A stretch of 64,000 nucleotides of DNA from contig CM066044.1 of the NCBI GenBank assembly GCA_033557465.1, forward strand, positions 189,340,184-189,404,183, in the 5' to 3' direction. The position numbers were made by a program, and so were the translations under genes. The notes under the pieces were generated by a model. That model was not told the origin of the DNA. It saw only the letters and a list, made by a program, of their open reading frames with translations, and did no database searches. This stretch comes from Ichthyophis bannanicus. Lineage: Eukaryota > Chordata > Amphibia > Gymnophiona > Ichthyophiidae. Shown here piece after piece: positions 11,058 through 20,400 of the stretch; position 1 is the first letter of the stretch; every line of letters begins with the position of its first letter.

Positions 11058-11806
11058 GGCTCGATATTCAAAGGGTGTTGCATGTTTAGCAGACCTGCTA
11101 ACTATATTACTCCCTTTATCTAGGATATTCAGCAGCACTAACACGGTTAGTCCTGCTGAATATCTGCAGGTGCTGCTGCTGCATGCCTCAATGCTAACCG
11201 GTAAGCATTGGGGCATTCTGGGAGCAGTTTGTGGGTGTCATCCAGATATATCTGGGCAGTGGTGATATTGAGCCATTGACCAGTTATGGCTAAACGGCGA
11301 AAGAAAGGGGCTACAAAGGCTGACCTAACATTCACTGCAGAAACTAGAGTGGAGGAGTGGCCTAGTGGTTGGGGCAAGGTACTTCAGGCCAGAAGGTCGG
11401 GGGTTCAAATCCCACTAGAGGACAGCAACCTTGGGCCGGAAGGACTGGGGTTTCTAGTCCCACAGGTGCTCCTTGTGGTCTTGGGCAACCCACTTAACCC
11501 TCCATAGCCCATATTCCCTGTAAAATAGTTATCTCCAAGTTATAATGCCCTGTTCAATGTAATTTCAGTTTGTTCAATGTAAACCGCACTGATGCAGAAT
11601 AGCGCGGTATATAAGAGAATGTAAATAAATAACTGTGCAGCGGCTGAATATCGCCACTGCCCAGTTAACTTCCTGCACATCCAGGCAACCAGGATATTCA
11701 ATGGCAGGATGGATATGACTCTCGGCATTGAATATCTGGGTTTAAAGTTCAGTGGCAATGGCTAGGTGCGTTAGACTGGCTTGCTGCCAATGCTGAATAT
11801 CAGTCC
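11058..11806. mobile_element. MITE with GATATTC-type inverted ends, host to a SINE
   Basis: The left end GGCTCGATATTCAAAGG and the right end GCTGAATATCAGTCC are imperfect inverted repeats. Both are bordered by CACAG (11053-11057 and 11807-11811), a possible 5-bp target duplication. Internal stretches also pair, for example GATATTCAATGGC with GGCATTGAATATC. Without the SINE at 11348-11633 the element is about 460 bp and has no ORF. A similar left end is at 37785. The superfamily is not certain. Confidence 0.6.
11348..11633 (+). mobile_element. tRNA-headed SINE with L2-like tail
   Basis: The head (11348-11425) resembles a tRNA: a TGGCCTAGTGGTTGGGGC A box and a GGTTCAAATCC B box. The body contains a TTCTAGTCCCACAGGTGCTC stretch and a CTTGTGGTCTTGGGCAACCC core. 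The last 70 bp contain ACCGCACTGATGCAGAATAG, a GCGGTATATAAG motif and an AAATAAATAA end, a tail of L2 type. RNA polymerase III transcription and mobilisation by an L2 are inferred. The same head occurs at 35838 with a different tail, and the tail alone recurs antisense at 16797-16893. Confidence 0.85.
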
Positions 11807-11811
11807 CACAG

Positions 11812-13254
11812 ACAAAAGGAATTTAGTTTTGTTACATTTATTGATGTTTGACGTTCTTGTTTGTTTCTTAAAAGCAGAGAGGAGTATGCAAATTGGTTTA
11901 CATAAAAAACTAATTATACGTATTCAAAAAACTTGAACTCTTCAATGTAAACATCAAAGTTACAGTATGTGTCCAGTCTACATACCTATTTTCAGCTAAT
12001 TTTAGGAACCTACATTTAACCTGAAAATAGGTGGCTGAATCTGAAGCCCCTAAACATAGGCTGCTCAGCCTTGGCTGAAATTGGCCACTGAGCTACTGTC
12101 AGTACATTTAAAAAAGAAGTACCCCCTCCCCCCCCAGCACCTCTCCATCACTGTAACATAAAATTAGGTTTTGTCAGAAAGAGGGAGAGGGCAACTGCAA
12201 GTCCTTCCCCCCCCTCCCCCATTTTAGTACCTTTATGTTGCTTTCAGTTAATTATACCAGGTGATCCACCAATCCCTCTGGCCCCCCTGCCCCCCAACAT
12301 CCCCATATGCTCCCTATACTGTAAAAATTGCATCCAGACACCAGCAACATTCCCAGCATACCATTCTTTCCTGGTTATCTAGGGTGGCCCCCACATGAAT
12401 CCTCCCATTCATCACCCTCCTAACACCCAGCCAAAGCCCCCACCAACATTACGAAGCAAAGCTGGGCAGAAGAGGAAAAAGCCCCATCTTCTCTTGCAGG
12501 GCTAAATACGACGTGTGGGACGCTTTGGCAGCTCCCAGCATTTAGTATTCGTTTACACGCTGCACTCTCAGTATAAGAGCGCAGTCCCCATACAGAATTG
12601 GCTCTGTACTAGGAGTTCAGCCCTCTTAATGTTAGGCACCTAGATCATTTGAATTCAGGCTCTTTGGTATACAGATTTGTGTATTTGCTATCTCAGTCTA
12701 TTGCTTAGCTATTTTCTTAAGAAACAGAAAAATACACCCCCCTCCTAATCCATATACCAATCCAATTAGTATATCAAACAACCAAGCCAGTTGCCTCACA
12801 AGTACACTGTGCTATTTTATACCCATTGTACATCCCTTAAGACTCTTCCACAGACGTGGGGGATCTTTGTAAAGTTAAAGGTAGAATCACAGATTGCGAA
12901 CTCTCTTACTGAAGCAGTGCCTCTCTCATGTCCCTCTCTCCCCATTGTTCTCATCCCTGAGTGAGCCAAGTCTCTCCATGACCTTCCAGCTTTGGAAGAA
13001 GATAAAACACAGAAACAAGTCATAAATTTAGAATCGATATTTGCAACATATGGAAGATGCTGCCATCACATTCAGTCAACTGTGTAGAACTGTACTAGAA
13101 AATGGTGCAGCAGGCAGATTAAAGCAGCACTACTAAACAGAAGAATATTGCTGTTAACAGTTTAAAAAATTTAAAAGGAAGGTATATACTACTTCCGCCA
13201 CCAACTAAGCACGCACCCATCCTACCCACACACACAAGTTTATCATACCGCGTT
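11812..13254. other. Unassigned sequence with polypyrimidine patches
   Basis: There are C/T-rich runs near 12120-12135, 12205-12225 and 12280-12300 and a short inverted stretch at 11990-12060 around CCTATTTTCAG / CTGAAAATAGG. No ORF or family terminus is recognisable. Confidence 0.45.
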
Positions 13255-13412
13255 ATTAAATACCCTCATGTTAAATGTTACCTTCATTTGTACTGTCTAA
13301 ATGTTTCCACGTACCCTAATGTTAAATGTAACCTTCCAATTGTGTTATGATGTGACCACCTTGATTGAAGGATAAGGTGGCATACAAATCTGTCTAAATA
13401 AATAAATAAATT
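13255..13412 (+). mobile_element. LINE/SINE 3' tail fragment ending in AAATA repeats
   Basis: The final 75 bp (TTGTGTTATGATGTGACCAC, TTGATTGAAGGATAAGGTGG and a TAAATAAATAAATA end) closely match the tail of the SINE at 35838-36127. A TACCCTnATGTTAAATGT segment appears twice (about 13261 and 13314), suggesting a small duplication before the tail. Confidence 0.6.
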
Positions 13413-13469
13413 TCATTTTCTGAGTGGCATTTTTCCTGAAGCGTGTTAGGTTTAAGTACCTCGCACACA

Positions 13470-13805
13470 TTTTATGTGAAAATTAACATGCGTTAAGTGC
13501 AAAGTGTTAAGATTAACTGTAGAGGCCATTACCCATATGTTCCCATGACTTAATGCACCGATGTGTACCTTAACGCATAGTGCTATTACTGCAGGTACAT
13601 TTACCTGCATCTATTGCAACTTTGACAGTGCACTATGTTCCTCTGCACTAACTGCAATGTGCTTACCACACACACGCTCCGCCCCTACCCTGCTCATTCA
13701 GAACATAAAAATCGGTGCACATTAATTGTCATGCCTCTGCAGTTAACGCACACACAATTTTGCGTTAACTGCATAGCGCACTTTAGTAAAAGAGCCCGTA
13801 ACAGT
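13470..13805. mobile_element. Harbinger-like MITE fragment
   Basis: The right end TTAGTAAAAGAGCCCGTAA resembles the AAGGGGC..TTTACTAAA type of inverted end seen in other MITEs here. GTTAACGCA and TGCGTTAAC form an internal hairpin near 13742-13772. I could not fix the left end or a 3-bp duplication. Confidence 0.35.
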
Positions 13806-13963
13806 AACTATAACCTCGATAATGGGATTAACAAGCAAGTCCCTTGACTGTTCCCTTAGAAAATCTCATCTTCAACATGTATCCATAATTCTAGCAAAAT
13901 AATGCCAACTATATTACTAGGAAAATTGGTAATATATTGGTAATATAGTATTATATATTACTA

Positions 13964-16571
13964 GGAAAAACAATTGATAATGGATTTATCACAACATGGA
14001 TTGGACCGGGGTTGGTTGACAAGAAAAGAATTTAAGTTTTTAACACCAAAGCATCCATTAACACCACATTTTTATTTGGTGCCTAAGATTCACAAATCTT
14101 TGATGAATCCCCCTGGCTGCCCGATCGTTTCCTGTAGGGGCTTTGTGCTGGAGCCCCTTTCTCAATTTTGTGATATATTTTTGAGACCATTTGTACAATT
14201 ATTATCCTCTTATATTCGTGATACAGCACACTTTTTGGAAAAACTTGCTTCTTTATCCACATCAGTTCAGGATTTATGGCTAGTATCCCTCGATGTAACT
14301 GCTCTATATACGAATATGTCACAGCTTGAAGCTTTGGCGGTAGTTGAACAATTAGACATACCTTTACCTTCTAGGATTCCAAAAGATTTTTTCCACCAGC
14401 TTTTATCTTTAGTGCTTACAAAAATTTTTTTCAAGTTTGAGGAAAGGTTTTTCCATCAAATTCACGGGGTAGCGATGGGAGCAACGGTAGCTCCATCCAT
14501 TGCCACTTTGTATTTGGCACATTTTGAATCTACTGTTATTTATCCATCTGATTGGTATACTAATGTTTTACTCTGGGTTCGGTTTCTGGATGACATCTTT
14601 TTTCTTTGGAAGGGATCTGAACAGTCCTTAAAAGCCTTTATTGTTTGGTTGAATTCACAAAAGGAAACTTTACAATTTACGTTACATTATCATTTTTATG
14701 AGTTGGAATTCTTAGATGTGCGAATATATAAAGAGGGTGCCAGATTACATTCTACCCTGTATCGAAAATTGGTACAGAGGAATACTCTGTTGGATTTCTC
14801 AAGCTTCCATCCAGTGGCGCTTAAGAAAGGATTACCCTATGGCCAATTTTTAAGACTACGTCAAATATGTAGTTCTATTCGGGAGTTTGATTATCATGCA
14901 GCAGATCTTCAGCAGAGATTATTACATCGGGGCTATCCCTTGGTCTTAATTAAACAAGCCTGGATTCGGGCAAGATTTACTCATAGAGAGTGGTTACAGG
15001 ATGACGCCTCCACTACGGTGACACAAGCCAAAGATGATAACTGTATCACGGGTATTTTGCCTTATACGTCTAAAGTTTTTGAGGTGGTACATATTCTTTG
15101 TAAACATTGGCATTTATTAACATTACATTCCTGTTTTCAAAAACCACTCAGAATAGCTTTTACGAGGGGCCCTAAAATCGCTAATTTATTAGCTAAAACT
15201 AATAACTATTCTTCACAAGATCAGGCAGTGAATCAGGTGGGACACTATTCTTGTTTGAGATGTGACCTTTGTCAACAAACTATTGAGGGGGTTGAGTGGG
15301 ATATCCCTAGTACATCTATACGACAAAGAGCACATTGGATGACTACATGTTCCTCAATTTATGTAGTTTATATATTAGTGTTTCCATGTGACAAGATTTA
15401 CATTGGCCGAAAAACACGAAAGATTAGAACACGGCTACAAGAACATGCCTCTAGAATTCGACATGCAATCCAATCGGCTCCTTTAGTTCAACATTGCATA
15501 AATTTTAATCATCAGTTCACGGATCTCAAGTGGAGAATTCTGGATCATGTCCCGGATAACCCGAGGGGGGAGACCGTGAGCAACGCTTGCAGTGGTTGGA
15601 ACAAGCTTGGATCTTTCGCACAGCATCACTAGAACCTCACGGTTTGAATTTAGAACTGGATTGGTCGAGTTTACTGTGATGCAACAGCCTTTGATTGGTT
15701 AGATCTTGGATTTAAGTTCCGCTTTTATTTCCTCAATGGTCAGTAAATTGGACTGAGTTTCTGGATTATCTCGACGGAATAGTCTCCCCATAATGTGTTG
15801 CTGGAGGACTTGATTTCTATTCCACTGAAGGGAGGACTATAGAGGAAGAAAGAATTTTCCTTGTTTGCAGTGAAGAAAGCGTTGAAACAGGGCCAGAAGT
15901 GAATTGGTGGCTCTAAACGCAGTACTGTGTTCGTGGTTAATCTGCATGTTTGAAGCTAAGCCGTTAATCGGTATATCAAATCGTGAGTAGGTGTGCTATA
16001 GCACTAAAGTTGGTGCAATTATTTCACACTACGGATTTACTAAAAGTGGCTGTTCTACCATAATTTTAATTAAAAGGGAAGTTACGCCTCGAGAGGGAGA
16101 AATCACTCACGGCAAAAACGTCCGACAAAAAATACATAAAAAAACAAAAACATTATATTGTCTTTATTAGATATAGGGTTTTCAGTTACTATTAAGACAC
16201 TCAAGGGTTGTGGATTATTAGGAATACTGAGTGGTTGGGTTTTGTAGTTATAACTATATTACTAGGGGCAATACCACTTACATATTCTACCAAATTTCCC
16301 ACTTATGATGCTTTTATTGGCAATTTCTTTCCCATCCCTATTGATTTGTTTTCCTTAGATATCACTGTTCTGGCTAGCTTTCTTCCTCCAGTGAGCTCAC
16401 AAAGATGTTGCTACATCATAGTCCATTATCATAGATTCTATGGAACTCAGTACATTGACGTTTTTTCTCTCTGTCCCTGTAATAATTTTGTATTCTTTTT
16501 ATTATATGCTTATTGATATATATAAAATTATGTTATTTGGAAATGCTAAAATAAAATTTAAAAAAAAAGAA
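13964..16571 (+). mobile_element. Penelope-like element (Neptune-type), 5'-truncated
   Basis: A long ORF combines a reverse transcriptase with a C-terminal GIY-YIG endonuclease, the diagnostic arrangement of Penelope-like elements. The KIH and CPIVS blocks place the start of the visible ORF after the usual N-terminal region, so the 5' end is lost. A 3' UTR of about 890 bp follows and ends in an AAAATAAAATTTAAAAAAAAA stretch near 16571. An antisense CR1 3' end begins a few bases later. The boundary at 13964 is approximate. Confidence 0.9.
13974..15679 (+). pseudogene. Penelope-like reverse transcriptase with GIY-YIG endonuclease
   Basis: The ORF is open for 552 codons to 15632. Residues 25-60 hold HFYLVPKIHK and CPIVS, followed by SLDVTALYTN, GVAMGATVAPSIA and RFLDDIFFLW, with the catalytic FLDD at 14583-14594. 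A CLRCDLC cysteine motif (near 15259) precedes the GIY-YIG domain: VVYILVFPC at 15363-15389 and YIG at 15399-15407, followed by the conserved Arg (TRKIRTRL) and a downstream EH. After a run of six G at 15565-15570 the annotated frame becomes unrelated. The adjacent frame from 15578 gives EQRLQWLEQAWIFR and stops at 15679, the expected C-terminus. One indel therefore separates it from an otherwise open 3' coding region. The cysteine pattern before GIY-YIG suggests the Neptune group. Confidence 0.9.
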
Positions 16572-16796
16572 CATACATATAACATAGTAACATAGTAAAT
16601 GACAGCAGATAAAGACCAGTATGGTCCATCTAGTCTGCCCAGTAAGATGGCCGGAGTAAGATGGCAGAAGTAGGTTCCACTCTGTGCAGGCCACCCCTCC
16701 CCATGTCTTTGTTTAGGGATGAACCCACCGCTCCATGTAGGACATCCCTATTTGTTAAGAAGTTAGATGGTTCCGTTTATTTTGATTTTATTCTGT

Positions 16797-16893
16797 TGCT
16801 ATAAATTTATTTATTTATTTTTTATTTATTTACATTCTCTTATATACCGCGCTATTCTGCATCAGTGCGGTTTACATTGAACAAACTGGATCC
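16797..16893 (-). mobile_element. L2/SINE tail fragment inserted in CR1
   Basis: This is the reverse complement of the tail of the SINE at 11568-11633, nearly base for base, including the TATACCGCGCTATTCTGCAT motif and the T-rich end. The sister CR1 at 28680-28720 lacks it, which identifies it as an insertion. The flanking CTGT on each side could be a short target duplication. Confidence 0.75.
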
Positions 16894-17041
16894 ATTGTGT
16901 CTGTCCCAAGCCATTTTGAATTCTGTCACTGTATTTGCCCCCACCACCTCCATCGGGAGGGCATTCCAAGCATCCACCACCCTCTCAGTGAAAAAGTATT
17001 TCCTGATATTGCCTTTCAGTTTTCCACCTTGCAGCTTCATG

Positions 17042-17888
17042 TTATGCCCTCGTTTTACAGCTTCCCCGTCTTTGGAAGAGGTTTGTTTGTTCATTATTTC
17101 CCTTTAAGTATTTAAAGGTCTGAATCATATCTCCCCTGTCCCTCCTCTCCTTCGAAGTGCACATATTTAGGTCTTCAAGTCTCTTCTCATAATGCTTCTG
17201 ACGCAGGCTCCAAATCATTTTGGTCAACTTCCTCTGAACAGTTTCCACTCTTTTTACATCCTTTGCAAGATACGGTCTCCAAAACTGAACACAGTATTCC
17301 AAGTGAGGCCTCACCAGTGACTTATACAGTGGTATTAGAACCTCTTTCTTTCTGCTGGTAATTCCTCCTCTTATGCAGCCCAACATCCTTCTGCCTTTTG
17401 CCACCGCCTTGTTGCACTGTTTTGCCACCTTGAGATCTACAGAAATAATCACACCAAGGTCTTTCTCCTGATCCGTGCACACCAACCTCTCGCCCCCTAT
17501 CGCGTACATTTCTCTTGGGTTTCTGCTACCCAAGTGCATGACTCTGCACTTCTTTGCATTAAATCTTAATTGCCAAGCATTTGACCATTCTTCCAGCTTT
17601 TGTAGATATTTTCTCATGTTAAGGACTCCCTCGGGGGAGTCCACTCTGTTGCAAATTTACATGTCATCTGTAAAAAGACAGACCTTTCCATTCAGTCTTT
17701 CAGCAATATCACTCACAAATACATTGAACAATGCCGGGCATAGGACCGAACCCTGGGGCACCCCGCTAATCACCTTCCTTTCCTCCGAGTGAGCTCCATT
17801 TACCATCACCTTCTGTCGTCTATCAGTCAACCAATTTCTGATCCAGTTTACCACATCGGGACCCATCCCCAAACTACTGAGTTTATTG
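17042..17888 (-). pseudogene. CR1 reverse transcriptase, C-terminal part
   Basis: Minus-strand translation begins with INKLSSLGMGPDVVNWIRNW and continues through [14 protein letters not shown] and FTDDM in the palm, then changes frame near 17650. From 17644 it runs as VLNMRKYLQKLEEWSNAWQL, FNAKKCRVMHLG, KDLGVIIS and [12 protein letters not shown] to a stop at 17042. The palm motif is FTDD instead of the usual FADD or LADD. This is the 3' half of the CR1 ORF2, separated from its N-terminal half by the DIRS block. Confidence 0.8.
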
Positions 17889-17889
17889 A

Positions 17890-18387
17890 TGCCTCCTATG
17901 GCTCTCACATTGTGAGCTGTGACATGGCCCTCCAGAGAAAGGTTCTTGCTCTGATAAGCGAAAGAAATACATTGGGCAATCCAGTTAGAAAGTGTTCTCT
18001 TGGAGACTGGTTGTCCCAAATGAGAAGGATCTAAGGCCCAAAACTGAAGTGCACCTGAAGAAAAAGGTTTTGTTTTTTTGTTTTTATAAGAAGAAAAGAA
18101 GAAAGACTGGCGGTACCGGTACAGCGTCGAAGAAGGCAGACGCGACACAAAAGAAATAAAGAAAAAATAAGAAAATTCTTCTGCGGTGACAGGAACACGA
18201 CCCGCTGGCTCCACGGAAAAAGAACAACTGAGGAGAGACAGTTGGGAAAGGCGGGAAGGCAGCACACAGGCGCTGTGGGATGCTCCCAAAAGCTTTCTGA
18301 TTGGATGCTGGGGAGCGTTCCCGCATAGGCTCCGTCGGTACCGACGTACCCATATGTGAAGACTCATTCCTGTTTGTTCCTGGAGTT
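17890..18387 (-). mobile_element. Rearranged DIRS fragment: 5' terminal repeat joined to recombinase C-terminus
   Basis: Read on the minus strand, 18387 to about 18100 matches the gag-side terminal repeat of the DIRS at 61658: AGGAACAAACAGGAATGAGT, TCTTCACATATGGGTACGTC and AAAGCTTTTGGGAGCATCCC. After a T-rich stretch it becomes coding for the end of a DIRS tyrosine recombinase: HLGQPVSKRTLSNWI, FAYQSKNLSLEG and AHNVRA, where H and R are the HxxR catalytic pair (17900-17917). Everything between terminal repeat and recombinase is missing. CR1 sequence resumes directly after HNVRAIGG. The block shows that recombinase-bearing DIRS relatives exist in this genome. Confidence 0.75.
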
Positions 18388-18389
18388 AA

Positions 18390-19226
18390 CCATGTTGCCT
18401 CGGATCTTGCAACCTGTTGGTTTTGAGAAAGTTCACTATTCGCTCCTTCAGAAGCGCCTCCATTACTTTTCCCCCCACCGAAGTAAGGCTCACAGGCCTG
18501 TAGTTTGACACTTCTTCCCTGTCACCACTTTTGTGTAGAGGTACAACCATCAGCCCTTCTCCAGTCCTGAGGAACTTCTCCTATTTCCAAGGATCTGTTG
18601 AAAACATCCTTTAATGGCCCTGCAAGAACCTCTCTGAGCTCGTTCAGTATCCTGGGATGTATCCCATCTGGTCCCGTGGCCTTGTTCACTTTCAGTTTTG
18701 CAAGTTGTTCTAACACATCATCTTCTGTGAATGGTGTGGTATCTACTTCATTCCCATCTTTATATTTGGGAGTCACAGTTGGTCCTTTTCCAGGATTTTC
18801 TTTAGTAAAAACAGAGCAGAAGTATTTGTTTAGCAATTTCGCTTTTTCAATGTCCCTTTCCACGAGTCCATTCCCAGCACTTCTGAGTCCTGCGATTCCA
18901 CCTCTGATCTTCTTCCTTTCCCGAATATACCTGAAGAAAGTTTTGTTGCCACACTTCACATCTTTAGCCATCTTTTCCTCTGCCTCTGATTTTGCTATCC
19001 TTATTTCTCTTTTTGTCTCTTTGAGTTTGATCCTGTATTCATTTCTGTGTTCGTCTGTTTGCAAGCTTTTGAATTTTGCGAAAGCTTTGTTTTTTGCCTT
19101 TATTTGAGCAGCCACTTCTTTGGAAAACCAAATAGGTTTCCTTCTCCTTTTGTTTTTATTTACTTTTCTTACGTATTTATCTGTTGCCCTGATAAATATG
19201 TAAGAAAAGTAAATAAAATAAATCAT
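18390..19226 (-). pseudogene. CR1 ORF2, linker and start of reverse transcriptase
   Basis: The minus-strand ORF 19226-18522 contains KPIWFSKEVAAQIKAKNKAF, FFRYIRERKK, LLNKYFCSVFTKEN, ATGPDGIHPRILNELREVLA and IGEVPQDWR, the usual order upstream of the CR1 palm. A frame change near 18530 is followed by pieces of the CR1 'NFLKTNRLQDPRQHG' region down to 18390, where DIRS sequence begins. The endonuclease is missing, so the copy is 5'-truncated. Confidence 0.82.
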
Positions 19227-19417
19227 ATATATATTTATTACAGATTTGAATTATGGCTTGGCTAAAGGCATTTTTTTCAAATATTTTGTCTTTAAACCAT
19301 TTCGTCTGCTACCAGTTCCATCGCATGGTTCACATTCTCACCATGCCTGTATTCGTTTTCTTCATTAAAGCTATGTGTATCATATTTTCATTATTCCCTG
19401 TATAGTTGTCGACTACT

Positions 19418-19900
19418 ACTACTACTAATCATTTGCATAGGGCTACACAGTGTATGCAGCGCTGTAGATTTAGATATAAGACACAGTTCCTGCTCATCAG
19501 AGCTTACAATCTAGTCAAGACATAAACATCACAAAACTAGAAACTCAAATATGGCAAGATCCACATAGATAGTGGCCAAGAGAATGAGCAGCATCAGGAT
19601 CCAAAGAGATGAGTCTTCAGCCTGGCCTTGAAGAGGCCAGAGAAGGAGCCCAACACACCAATTCAGGTAGTTTTTTCCAGGCATATGGAGCAGCAAGGTG
19701 CAACGAATGAAGTCTGGAGTTGGCAGTGGCAGAGAAAGGCACAGATAGAAGGGATCTGACAGAGGAGTGGAGTTCCCAAGGAATTGTGTAGAGTGTGCTG
19801 TGATCTGGTGCTCAAAGGAGAGGCCAGCTCTCTCATATACAGGGACAATACGGTCCACCACACAAGTGGACAGACTTTGCTTAGTCATGGGGAGCTCCAG
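19418..19900 (-). mobile_element. L2/Rex-like LINE 3' end, antisense
   Basis: On the minus strand, decayed coding sequence with an APYAWKKLPEL-like C-terminal motif is followed by ACTAGATTGTAAGCTCTGAT, a GAGCAGGAACTGTG motif and a tail of TAGTAG repeats near 19430. The same 3' tail type appears at 26905-27000, 39250-39375, 48318-48460 and 50440-50545, so this is a repeated LINE family in the window. Confidence 0.7.
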
Positions 19901-20002
19901 TCTGCTGGAGTCAAAAGATATGAAAAAAGCTGGGGAAATGCTCCATCAGCGCTCACATCACCCATGTGTCAGGAGTGACTTCCTGCTTGTTCCTGGAGAA
20001 AA
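19885..20002 (+). mobile_element. Solitary DIRS terminal-repeat fragment
   Basis: TTCCTGCTTGTTCCTGGAGA at the right end is identical to the outer terminus of the DIRS at 61640-61658, preceded by a similar CCCATGTGT and GAGTGA arrangement. The remainder is diverged. No gag or pol follows, so it is an isolated terminus or very short remnant. Confidence 0.5.
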
Positions 20003-20254
20003 GTTATTTATATTATGATTGGAGTTCCTGAGGAGGGGTGTAAGAAGAGATGAGACACAATGATAGTTTTAAATTCAAGAATCCATATGTGGTTGGAGGG
20101 GGAGGGAAGAAGCATAATAGACTTGGATTGCTCTCGCTGGTCAAAGAGCTGGAAAGAGGTTCTCTTTGAAGTGCACCCTCAGCACCTTCTGCTGGCCACC
20201 AGGGTCCACCACTCTAGTGGCAGCTGCCTTCTTCTCTTCACCAGATATAAGTAC

Positions 20255-20400
20255 ACCACTTATTTATTTATTTATTTATTCATTCATTCATTTATCTGGG
20301 TTTTGCTGGGTTTTGTTTATTTGTTTTTTATACCACTTTATCTGGGAATCAAAACGGTTTACAGGGAACAAAAACTTAACTGAGTTGCATAGAACCTTTA
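20255..20400 (-). mobile_element. L2-type LINE tail, antisense
   Basis: A run of TTTA/TTCA repeats (20261-20295) followed by TACCACTTTATCTGGGAATC and AAAACGGTTTACAGGG is the reverse complement of an L2-like 3' end. No coding sequence is attached. Confidence 0.55.

Larger units (their letters stand above)
16575..19226 (-). mobile_element. CR1 LINE (second subfamily), antisense, interrupted
   Basis: The element runs leftwards. Its 3' end at 16575-16600 has the CR1 hallmark ACTATGTT repeats. Its 5' truncation is near 19226. Two insertions interrupt it: an L2/SINE tail at 16797-16893 and a DIRS-derived block at 17890-18387. The DIRS block replaces roughly 180 bp of CR1 rather than simply splitting it. 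A sister copy in the same orientation is at 28497-29480. Confidence 0.87.

Noticed and set aside
11348..11430. tRNA gene
   Set aside because: A and B boxes are present, but no full cloverleaf or anticodon arm is formed and the segment continues into a SINE body and tail. The same applies to heads at 35838, 62750 and 63893.
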